NCBI GenBank assembly: GCA_963513935.1
Contig: OY740768.1
Coordinates: 71,524,877-71,588,876, forward strand
From: Aphrophora alni
Lineage: Eukaryota > Arthropoda > Insecta > Hemiptera > Aphrophoridae
Direction: 5' to 3'
DNA: 64,000 nt
The translations under genes and the position numbers were made by a program. The notes beneath the pieces were generated by a model. The model made no database searches. It was not told the origin of the DNA and worked only from the letters and a program-made list of their open reading frames with translations. The first letter of the stretch is position 1. Each line of letters starts with the position of its first letter. Of the stretch, positions 51,160 to 60,662 are shown piece after piece.

Positions 51160-52500
51160 GTGTTTTAAAAAAATGTTCGATATCTTGCTAAAAAACTAGA
51201 TGAATTATTTTGTTATTTACTTAATAACAACGATTTTACATATACAACGTATATTGTAAAACCGTTAGTTTTTCTCGCTAAGAAAATTAATTATTATGTT
51301 TTTAAACGTATTATAAACGATTTTATACAACGTATATTGTTGTGCTCTGTCTGTTAACGGGTAACAGCTAACCGTCAACGTTGACCATCTCAACGCCCAT
51401 CGCAGTTGACGAATAAGTGCATTAACTGCTAACGTTGTTCAACAGCTTCGTGCTTGCAGGTGACGCATCAGTGTTGTTTGTTAGTGACAGCGGCCCACTC
51501 GATGCGCGCGCACCCAGCTACACGTATCCTCTCGTCTGTTAGTTTAGTGCAGCAACTAAAGCGAATCAATTAACGTCAACGTTCATTCATCAACGAATCA
51601 ACGTATGTTTCTGCTGTAGCCCACTATTTTACTGTTTGTTTTTTACTAAATCTAAAACTGTATAAAACGACGACTGGATAATACGAAAATAGTGTCGTGA
51701 AAATAAGTTTAGTTTTAGCTGATATTTTTTACCACCAACTGTACCAACCATCTATTGATAAAAATATTTACATATTAATTTGTATGGGATTTTTGCTATA
51801 CTTTGAAACGATCATATACTAAATTTTAAACTTATTGTTGTAACAGAAATATTAGAATATAGTTTATGGTAGTAAATAGTAATACAATTAACTCCAAAAC
51901 TTATTCCTTTGTAAATAATCAGTTAATTAATCATTTATTATAATCAATTATTACAATAATTCCAATGCGTGATAAAATAGGCGATTCTAAGAAACAGGCG
52001 GCAGTCGATTTATGACTAGAGCCTTCTCACTTCTCACTGAACAAATACGCTTTCAACGGATATTCAGGCTCAACGTTAACTGGTGTTGACGTTAACCGTT
52101 GTTAGTGTTAATGCCCACCACTAGTGTATTGTAATAATGTTACTTTCTCTCACTCAAAATACACTATATATTATGTTTAAAACGAACGTATTGTAAACGA
52201 TTTTACTTTATAAATCGGATATCATAAAAATGTTTTTTAACTCGCTAAAACATCAATGAAATAATATGTTTATTTACATATTGTTAACGATTTAATGTTT
52301 ACAACTTGTTTAGTAAATGTTCGTTGTTTTCGCTTAAAAAATGAATGAATTAGTACGTTTACTTACGTACAGTAAAGAATTTTTTTTTATACTATGTGTA
52401 TGGTAAAAATGTTCGTTGTAGTAGTTTACAAAATTCATATGATATGTTGATTTACACATTGCGAACTATTTTATTTTATACAACATTTCCAGTGGAAACT
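51160..52500 (+). repeat. Older degenerate satellite, unit about 100 bp (interrupted)
   Basis: Recurring blocks ATGTTCGTTGTTTTCGCT, AATGAATTAnTATGTTTA, TATTGTAAACGATTTTA and ATACAACGTAT appear in order at about 51170-51340 and again at about 52180-52500. The hAT-like element at 51340-52123 splits the array. Copies are strongly diverged. Confidence 0.6.
51340..52123. mobile_element. hAT-like MITE with 8-bp target duplication
   Basis: The right end, reverse-complemented, begins TAGTGGTGGGCATTAACAC, which is close to the CAGTGNTGGGCA ends known for hAT elements. The left end (TTGTGCTCTGTCTGTTAACG) is a poorer match, and the TTAACG/CGTCAACG blocks recur at both ends in inverted orientation. The flanks are GTATATTG (51332-51339) and GTGTATTG (52124-52131), 7 of 8 identical, as expected for hAT. 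The interior is GC-richer than the satellite it interrupts. There is no transposase. Confidence 0.6.
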
Positions 52501-52529
52501 GTTTGAATGATTTTTGTGTTTTGATTTGT

Positions 52530-52572
52530 GTGCCGAAGGAGGCCACACTCTAGGGTGTACCTCCTTCGGCAC
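52530..52572. repeat. Strong hairpin, 13-bp perfect stem
   Basis: GTGCCGAAGGAGG pairs perfectly with CCTCCTTCGGCAC across a 17-nt loop that itself contains a partial ACAC/GTGT pairing. It lies at the left edge of a GC-rich island. Confidence 0.8.
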
Positions 52573-52900
52573 TTATTTATTAAATTTTGAAATTTCTAAA
52601 GCGTCTCAGCTCTTCCCGCCAATCAAAAAAATCGGGTTAGACCCAGGAGAGAAAGAGCTGAAGATGACGCAAAATTGTCGACTTTGCTGTGCATGACCTG
52701 GCATTGTACCACTAGGGTACGGGAGGATGGGGGGTAAAAGGGGAAGATTAGCACCTCGGGAACACATAGGAGGTGACTACTCCACGGGAACACAGGGGAG
52801 GGAAGTGTATGACACTTTCAGCCTTCAGGAAATCTGACTCAGAGGGGGGGAACAGTCCCCTGAGCCGATTTAAAATATAAATTACAAAAATAATAAAAAA
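52573..52900. other. GC-rich island of unknown type
   Basis: About 300 bp clearly richer in G than the surroundings (for example GGGAGGATGGGGGGT and GAGGGGGGGAACAGTCCCC). No ORF above 60 aa. It could be the 3' region of a retroelement. No RNA polymerase III boxes that I trust. Confidence 0.4.
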
Positions 52901-53695
52901 ATAAAATGAAATCTCCTGAAGCTGTGGGTCAAATCATGCACAGCGTCGTTATTTAAACTTCTCTTCTCCCATACGAAGAGAAATTAAAACTATTCACGGC
53001 TCTTAACACTTTCCGTGATTTAAAATTTTTTTAGAAGGATCAAAAAGCATCAATTCCCAAAATAAACAAAAGAAGTAATATGAAACGTTGAGACAGTCGA
53101 GATTTCTATTGTACAAATGTAGGACATGAAGCTGTTGACTTAAGGTCTTATGTATGTCTGTAATCATGTGCCCCAAAAAAATTAATTTAAATAATAAAAT
53201 AAATTATGTTAAAAAAAAATTTCATTAAAATTGTTATGGTGTTTTTCTAAAAAAGATGTGTAAAAGAAAGATGTGTGGCAAAAGACAAGTACAATAAAGG
53301 TGACCCATGACATAGAAAACCCAACTCCGGCTTTCTCATCCCTAACAAACTAAATAAAGAAGCAACCATGTTGACCTGTTAACGAGCAAAACAATTTAAG
53401 ATAAAGGCAAACAGGTCAACCATGTTGTCCTACACAAAATCTGGGCACCTGTATTAAGAAAGGAAAATTTAGTACACAATTTATTTATTATTTTTTTTTA
53501 CTAAGCAGTATTCAACGGGGTTCAAATAATTTACAAAGGCTACCACCTGCCTCAGCAAGTCCACCGCCATTTTGCCTATTACTGATTTGAGAATTGTTTA
53601 AAGATCGCAAGGTCTGTTTGAATGTTGAGAAGGCAGTGAAATTGAAATGAGCAAAAAAAAAAAAATTAAATTAATAAATTGAGAGGTGTATGTGT

Positions 53696-53756
<61 letters not shown>
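53696..53756. repeat. Compound (AT)n(GT)n microsatellite
   Basis: About 10 AT units followed by about 20 GT units. Confidence 0.95.
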
Positions 53757-53760
<4 letters not shown>

Positions 53761-54610
53761 ACCAAAACAAACAAGCAAAATGAATCCTCGAAAAAAAAAT
53801 TTGAAAGTTTTTTGTTTTTATCTATTTTTGGATTTTTATTTTTTTTATTTATATTTTTTGTATTCTCGATAAAGCCTTGCTTGTTTGAATCGAGTCCAGT
53901 AAATTAATAATGTATATAATGAAAATTTTGAAAGAGAGAATGACGAAAAAAAATAAAAAAGAAAAAAAAATTATCAAAATTGGTCTAGGTGTTCTTGTGA
54001 AAAGTGTGTTTATGTGAGGTTATTTAGAGACGTATTAGTTTATGTAAAAAAAAATAAAATTTTTTTTTTTAGTTTCATCGACAATTGTTGTTCAGTTTAT
54101 GAAATGAGCTGTAATGATAAAGAAAGGAAAGGTTTGTCCGGCACAGGATCAATTTAAAATATTAAATTTTTATGGTTCAAAAAAAAGAACAAATTTTATT
54201 AACCACGCTCTGCTACCAAAAACATGTTACCAGGCGACTAAGAATTAAAATTTATTGGAACCTTCTGGTAAGCATGTTTTAAAAAAAAAAGAAAACAAGT
54301 TTAAAAAAAAACAGTGTAGAAATGGATTAAGCCTAAATTTAGAATCAAAAAATTGACCATTTACAAAACAAATAATTAACAATAACCAACATTTTTCGCT
54401 TTTAGACAAGTTTACATATGTTTGATAGAATTTATAGTTCTTGATTCCCCCCCCCTTTTTCAGAAATACAATTGTTACAAAGGTTATATTTCAAAACTAA
54501 TATAAATTTATACAAAAAGAATTTAGATATTAGATAAAAAAAATTAGTCAAAAGGTATGTATTACAGTTAACAAATTTGCATTATCAAAAGCTTAGTTTA
54601 CTACCATTCA

Positions 54611-54616
<6 letters not shown>

Positions 54617-54668
<52 letters not shown>
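54617..54668. repeat. (AT)n microsatellite
   Basis: About 26 units. Confidence 0.95.
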
Positions 54669-54670
<2 letters not shown>

Positions 54671-54729
54671 TTAAAATTAGGTTGATCAACTTAATATTTT
54701 CTATTTCAAAAAGACAAATTTATTATATT

Positions 54730-54860
54730 TAAAAAAAGAAATTAAATTTTATTTTATGCCATTGACGTCAATATTTAGGCTTTTCTAATTTAGAAAAATA
54801 ACCCCTTTGGGGTCGTGGAGGCCGAAATTTTGCATATGCTGTCCCATCCAAGTTTATTTT
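54730..54860 (+). repeat. Interspersed repeat (TTGACGTCAAT / CCCCTTTGGGG type), copy B
   Basis: Same ordered blocks as 36000-36110, same orientation, with a (TA)n tract a short distance upstream in both places. Confidence 0.7.
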
Positions 54861-55035
54861 AATTTTAAATTAGTACACATTGTTCTACAGTAAGAAATCG
54901 CCGAAATGAAGACACATTATTAAACCATGTTTTTATCTTTAACTAAATTTAGTTATTTTGTAAAAGGAAAAATAAAGTTCCTTTAGTTAACAAATGTCAT
55001 ATTTTCGAAAGTTTATTTATTTTTTATATATATAA

Positions 55036-55209
55036 GATGATCTATCTGGTGCACTAGGAAATGCTGAGAGTGTGATTGAGCTCGTCTCCACTCGAAATCT
55101 TGAACCTACTTTTGCTGCGCAAAATAAGCAAGTTAAAAAGAGATTTAGACAAACTCATACAGGTTGTTCAACAAGTTTTTGTAATGAAAATGATTTGAAA
55201 TTTAATTAA
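55036..55209 (+). pseudogene. Coding-like fragment, possibly from a hAT/ZMYM-type ORF
   Basis: 57 codons are open between stops (DDLSGALGNAESVIELVSTR..., TFAAQNKQVKKRFRQTHTG...), without a start codon. Amino-acid composition is ordinary for a protein, unlike the AT-driven ORFs around it. The ALGNAESVIELV part recalls helical repeats of hAT-family transposase-derived proteins, but I cannot confirm this. Probably a truncated relic. Confidence 0.3.
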
Positions 55210-56107
55210 AATGAAAAGGAAATATTATCAGAATTACAAAAATGTCCAAGAAAGATTACAAATAAGTTTTTTTTTATACATATATTAATAAAGAAAATAA
55301 TGTATCTCAATCTTTGTTTGAGATAAAGAACTGGTAGTAATTGCAAGGAAATAGTTTAACAAAAGATTTTAATTAAGGAAAAGTTTGACTAGTTAATTCT
55401 TTGATTTTACGACTATTTTTAAAATTTATGATTTGATTTTGTAAATTGTTTTTAAATGAAAGAAAGTTATTCTAACTTTATAAGACATTATCCTTCAATA
55501 AAATTACTGACAATTAAAAAGAAAATTAATCATAGTTAAACTATTTCTGAACAATTTATATATCAGTAATTAAAACTTAAAAATATTAACACAGCTAAAT
55601 CTAGGATGGTCAATTTTAATTTCAGATACCTGGAATTTGCTGTAAGGAAGCTTAGGAGCTTGATACGTCCATGAAGGTCATCGTAAAAAGAAAAGTTAAC
55701 AAAAAACTCACTATTTACTATTTTGTGCACTGAATAAACCTAATAGTATGTGATGTTGTTACTGTAACACATGATTATAATTTAAAAAAGATACGGCGTG
55801 ATTCGATCATGATTTACTTTTTACTTTAGAATTACATCTTGTAAAAAAAACAACTGCCTTATATCGAAGTTCAGAGTGGACTTACAAGCTTGATGTTGCC
55901 CGAGGTCCGGGTACGTCAAACAGGCGATACGTTATTTTCGATATTGCTCGCCAGGTATCAGCACACGCCAGGTTGCATTGTCCGGGCGCATTATCTGAAT
56001 TTTGTTGTTTGGTTTGACTTTATTGGTATGGATGATGATGCAGATTATTTTGTATGTAACGGATGTTACAGTGTTTGTTTTATTGCTGTATATATCTAAT
56101 GATAATC

Positions 56108-57675
56108 ATGTCTGACAATGACAACAGTGCTAGAGAGCATGACCCGGCGACTGACTCTGGGTATAGTGGCGACAGTTCGGACAGTGACACTGATGACGTC
56201 ATACCCTATCCGCAATGGGCAGCCCATACCAATGGCCTTCGCGATTTCGCGTTTACTGGAAACACTGTTTTGTCCGCCAACATACCGGGTAATAATAAAC
56301 CAATTGACTGGTTTTTTTTATGTTGGATGAAGTGTTTTTGGAAAGAATTTGCCGTGAAACAAATAAGTATGAATTGGAATTATTTGGGGACCAAACACCA
56401 CTGAAAAGTCGCGTATCACCAGATGGAAAGACATTGATGTGCCAGAATTGAAAACCTTTTTTGGGCTGCTGATTTACACAGGCACGATTAAACTGAACCG
56501 ACTCCATGATTATTGGAAAACAAATACGTTGTTCAACTTACCGCTGTTTCGGGAACATATGAGCCGTGATCGGTTTCTCATCATCCTACGTTGCCTTCAT
56601 TTTTCTCCAGTAAATGCTGTAAATAACCCACAACCTCCTCCTAGCCGCTTGGAAAAAGTGAATTTAATTGTTGATTATTTCAACAACAAAATGTCCCAAA
56701 TATACTATCCCTGTAAAGAATTGTCTCTGGACGAAGCGATGGTTTTATGGCGAAGAAGGCTGTTGTTTCGCCAATACATCAAGGGGGAAAAGGCACAAGT
56801 ACGGGGTCAAGTTATACTCGCTCACTGTACCTTTTGGTCTGACGTTGAGATTTTTAATCTATTCATGAAAAGATGGTGAACTGTCAGGTCAAGGACGTCT
56901 AAGGTAGTGCTGAGTCTCATGAGAGGAAAACTTGGGAAAGGCCATTCGCTTTTTATGGACAACTACTACAACAACTTTGCTTTGGCCTTTAAGCTGCTGT
57001 CAGAAAAAAACTTACTGCACTGGAACGTTGAGAGCGGACAGAAAGTACAACCCTCAAGATGTCATAGGTGCTATACTAAGGAAGGGCGAAACAATTGCGC
57101 GATACGCGGAAGGCGTCATGGTCGGCAAGTGGAAAGACAAAAGGATTGTGACGTACCTGTTTAGCCAGTATGAAAACGATATTGTGACTATGGTAAACAA
57201 AAGGAGGCAGGAGGTGCAGAAACCTTTGCCTATCGTTCAATATAATGCTCACATGAAGGGCGTTGACAGATCTGACCAGATGCTCTCATACTACCCGTGC
57301 GAGAGGAAAACCCTGAGGTGGTACAAGAAGATTTTTATACACGTTCTCCAAATGATCCTGGTCAACAGCATGCAGCTGTACAACATGCATACAATTGGAA
57401 AAAAAATGTCGTTGTATAACGTTAGATTGAGCGTGATTGACAGTCTCCTACCTCCAAAGCACGCTCCTATCCCGACACCACCTCGCAATGCTCTACACAA
57501 GCTTATACAAAATGAGGATCGTGACAAAAGAGGGGACCGGAAGAGAAAGGAATGTAGGGTATGCACCAAAAACGAAAAGAAAAGGAAAATGACATCTTTT
57601 ATATGTTCCGTGTGCCCAGGAAAAACAGGTCTATGTGCTGTCAACTGTTTTGACAGTTTTCATAGAAACATATAG
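56108..57675 (+). pseudogene. piggyBac-family transposase pseudogene
   Basis: This is a DDD transposase that would excise and insert at TTAA, now broken. Start MSDNDNSAREHD (56108) leads into an acidic N-terminus typical of the family, then NNKPIDWFF. After a frame change comes LDEVFLERICRETNKYELEL. A second change near 56420 gives VPELKTFFGLLIYTGTIKL. A third near 56790 follows RQYIKGE, with the other frame giving YGVKLYSL. A fourth lies near 57000. The three catalytic aspartates are still present: SLDEAM (56730-56732), FMDNYY (56958-56960) and GVDRSDQ (57265-57267). The C-terminus keeps a cysteine-rich zinc-binding region (CRVCTKNEKKRK...ICSVCPGKTGLCAVNCF). At least four frameshifts make it non-functional. 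Terminal repeats flanked by TTAA were not found on either side. Confidence 0.93.
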
Positions 57676-57834
57676 TAAAACCCAGCCCAACGAAGAAACT
57701 GTATATATGTATATAGCCAATTGTGTGTTTTTTATGTCTTGGAAACTAATAGCTGATAGTGTTTTATATGATTTGAGTGTGTTTTCCGCCTATAACGTCA
57801 AATAACAAATTATTATACGCTTCCCTTGATCACG

Positions 57835-57948
57835 AAACTCTCCCCCGGTGCTCACCGGCGCCGCGTGGCGACTTGTGACGTCACATACGGCGCCATTTTG
57901 GATCACAGATGTTTTCTATCATCATAAACTTCCTTCTAATAACATAAG
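57835..57948 (+). promoter_or_regulatory. Promoter-like GC-rich patch with CRE and YY1-like motif
   Basis: A GC- and CpG-rich stretch contains a consensus CRE TGACGTCA (57876-57883) and CGGCGCCATTTTGG (57888-57901; CGCCATTTT is YY1-like). About 50 bp later is a consensus 5' splice site ATAAG|GTAAGA (donor GT 57949-57950). The arrangement fits a promoter plus short non-coding first exon on the plus strand. It lies between two transposase relics, so it could instead be a transposon terminal region. Confidence 0.3.
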
Positions 57949-58065
57949 GTAAGATTTTAATAATAATTTAAAATTCAGTTTCTATTATACCTCCTTTGTA
58001 TTATAAAATGGCAGTCAATGTGACAAGCAACTTCTAATGCATCAGAAAGAATAACGAATATTGAT

Positions 58066-58268
58066 GGCAGGTAGTGTACACGATAGTCGAATTTGGTGCA
58101 ACAGGTCCTGCGCTCGTTTGTGGGCCAAGCAAAGTATATGGAATATCTCCCTGGCTTCGGACTCCATTTACCGCTCTAGCAAATCAGGCGGAATGATTAT
58201 ATAAGGTGCATTATTAAGAGAGGGTAAGCATAGAAAGAGTTTTTCGACAAATCAAATACGATTCCCAA
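58066..58268 (+). pseudogene. PIF/Harbinger transposase remnant
   Basis: Pieces in different frames match conserved Harbinger blocks in order. GSVHDSRIW (58070-58096) holds the catalytic aspartate motif. Then comes GISPWLRTPFTALANQAE (PWLxTP block, from about 58139). SIERVFRQIKYD (58227 onward) carries the catalytic glutamate at 58233-58235. At least one frameshift and two in-frame stops separate them. This is a short relic of a nuclease-type transposase; the ends of the element are not visible. Confidence 0.75.
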
Positions 58269-58519
58269 TTCTAAATTATTGGAAACTACACAACATAAAA
58301 CCAATCATATATATATTTTTAATTAGTTTCCTGTGACATTGTTAATTAACCTATACAGAATCAGCCCAATTTAAGAGGCAATTAGTGATATGAATAAAAA
58401 CATGAAACTACTTAAAGAATGTACTAACTAGTAAAAAATTAGTAAACTATGCTCTTGAAACCAGTATGGACAAAAAAACAACAAGTACTTATGATTATCT
58501 ACTTGTATTTAACGATGGT

Positions 58520-58610
58520 CTACTTGTAGAATACTTGTGAGTAATAAAACAGTCGCTCACTACCACTTGGATCGCTGACAAGTTCCACGATGTTTGGTCC
58601 ACTCAGAATC
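58520..58610 (-). other. Candidate terminal coding exon (minus strand)
   Basis: The acceptor GATTTATATTTTGCAG ends at 58611. It is followed by 1 nt plus 30 codons, reading ILSGPNIVELVSDPSGSERL then FYYSQVFYK and a TAG stop at 58520-58522. The phase fits the upstream candidate exon 59702-59728 (AG + G completes an arginine codon). No family recognised. It could be chance. Confidence 0.3.
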
Positions 58611-59120
58611 CTGCAAAATATAAATCATGTTCAAAAGTCTTGGAATAATATATTTTTACATACTATACTACTGATTATTATTAAATTTGCCATTGAGCGG
58701 TTTTATGTGAAAAATATTTCTCACATTGAATAAAATGGTGACCAAATTGAACTTTTTTTTGGTAATATTTTATTATATTTTTCAAATTTCTAAATTTAAG
58801 ATATATAAAGACATATTTTCCAATAATTTAATAAAATGTTTAATGATATTTACGCAAACACCAAGACTGTTTGTCTAACAAATTTACCAAAATTAAATCA
58901 TAGTTTACAATTGATCTAGAATATATTAGTCATTTACATCGTTTAAGTGAATAATAAATAATATGAACATTTACCAATACCAGATATTATTAACAATCAT
59001 ATTATTTATTAGTATATGTATGTATATTCATTATGTATAAATATTCATACACATTAAATTTCGTTCAAATATTTAAGGTGGGTGATTTGTACAAAAACAC
59101 AGATTTTTTAATTTTTTAAA

Positions 59121-59124
<4 letters not shown>

Positions 59125-59155
<31 letters not shown>

Positions 59156-59165
59156 TATTATTATT
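59125..59165. repeat. (ATT)n microsatellite
   Basis: About 10-12 ATT units, slightly interrupted at the right end. Confidence 0.9.
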
Positions 59166-59701
59166 TTTTTTATAAACATTACATTTATTAAACACGTAAT
59201 GAGGAATAATTTACACAATATGTTTTCCCGTGTCTTTATGGTTGTAATAAAGTAAAAATTAACAGCTAAACATAACTGGTGTTAATACCTAATGATTTCT
59301 TGGAAACGCCAGTAGTATATTACATAATAATGTCATTTGATCCTTACTTTAGTGTAAGTATATGGAAATAAATTATATAAGTAGAAGTTAAGGTTAAAAT
59401 AAATTATTCTGGACAATGAGTTGTGTCCGCTTTTTTAATTAGGTAAATTTAATTATCAATATAAATTTCCCACTTTTATGAAAGCATAGATTGAAATGAT
59501 TGTTCCAAAATTGAATGTTTTGGCAAAATTTAATAATTCCAATTATCGTTTTATACATAATACCTTGACAGTGTACTGTAAAATCCTCACGAATACATGT
59601 TACCTTTGTTTAGAGTAAAAGCTTTAGTTAAAAATTACACCATATTTGTGTCAACTTGTCAAGCGGGTTAACTTCAATTTATATCCGAAAAGGGCTTTTA
59701 C

Positions 59702-59728
59702 CTGTTACAGTGACAGGGTTTTAGTTGG
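59702..59728 (-). other. Candidate 27-nt microexon (minus strand)
   Basis: On the minus strand, CTTTTCTATTTCTTACAG is an excellent acceptor. The 27-nt segment ends AACAG|GTAAAA, a good donor. In one frame it reads QLKPCHCN and joins in phase to the exon at 58610. The other two frames contain stops. The length is a multiple of three. Confidence 0.3.
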
Positions 59729-60365
59729 CTGTAAGAAATAGAAAAGTGAATCTTAACAAAATACAAGTTTAGTATTGTTATATTTTTTTATTTTATTTTA
59801 TTTCAAAATAATTGTTCATCTTTATTTTATTTTATAAGCTATGGTAATATGAAATGATGGAGAAAACAAATGTGTAAGATAATTAAAACAAATATAATAC
59901 AATGTTACATGAAACGCTAAGTCATTATTTATTATTATCCTTGTTTGGTCGCATTAGACATCAGATATAAAATTTAATACAAACAGTTGCAGGTACAATA
60001 AAATAAACAGGCAAAGTAAGTAAATTATATATTAAAACTATATTTAGGTTAAAAACAAATTATTAATTCACACATATATAACAGAAAACATGAAAGCAAC
60101 ATTTTTAGTAGGCCTATTAAAAACGCATAATATTGATTCTCAAGTAACGTTTGTTAGATGTATTGTAAGTAATTATAGAATTGTGTTTAACCAATAGGCT
60201 ATATTTGTCAGTGTGTCAGATGACAAATGTACACAACACACTTATTGTTTTTATGTTTCACGACTTATTCTTTTGTTTGGATATAAATCTGTTATCATTG
60301 TACTATTTTAGTTTGAGTGTGCATTTAATTTAATTTATTCTCGTTCAGCGGCTGATTGTTCGCAG

Positions 60366-60419
60366 GAAGAGTGACATTTCTTTGTACGAAACAGCTGCAA
60401 GCTGCTGTTTTCTGTGCAG
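60366..60419 (+). other. Weak exon candidate
   Basis: 54 nt are bounded by GATTGTTCGCAG and TGCAG|GTGAAT, open in one frame (KSDISLYETAASCCFLC). GC-richer than its flanks. There is no supporting neighbour exon on this strand. Confidence 0.15.
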
Positions 60420-60604
60420 GTGAATGATGGGATCAAGGCCGTATAATTTGATAGGTTATTAATTTTTTTATTGTTAAATCTACAATATTTAATTTTTATC
60501 ATTGCTTTCTATTTTTACTACGAACTTCAAGGTTAAATGAATTTCTTGAAGTAATTGTTCAATAGCTGACGTTGTCTAGTGCTGGGGAATAAAGTTTGTG
60601 TTTC

Positions 60605-60605
<1 letters not shown>

Positions 60606-60660
<55 letters not shown>
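60606..60660. repeat. (TA)n microsatellite
   Basis: About 27 units. Confidence 0.95.

Positions 60661-60662
<2 letters not shown>

Noticed and set aside
57291..57644. 117-aa minus ORF
   Set aside because: Antisense shadow of the piggyBac C-terminal region, which matches its family clearly on the plus strand.
58025..58172. Minus-strand reading of about 48 codons (IPYTLLGPQTSAGPVAPNST) that looked like a host exon
   Set aside because: The plus strand of the same interval matches three ordered Harbinger transposase blocks, which explains the protein-like composition better.
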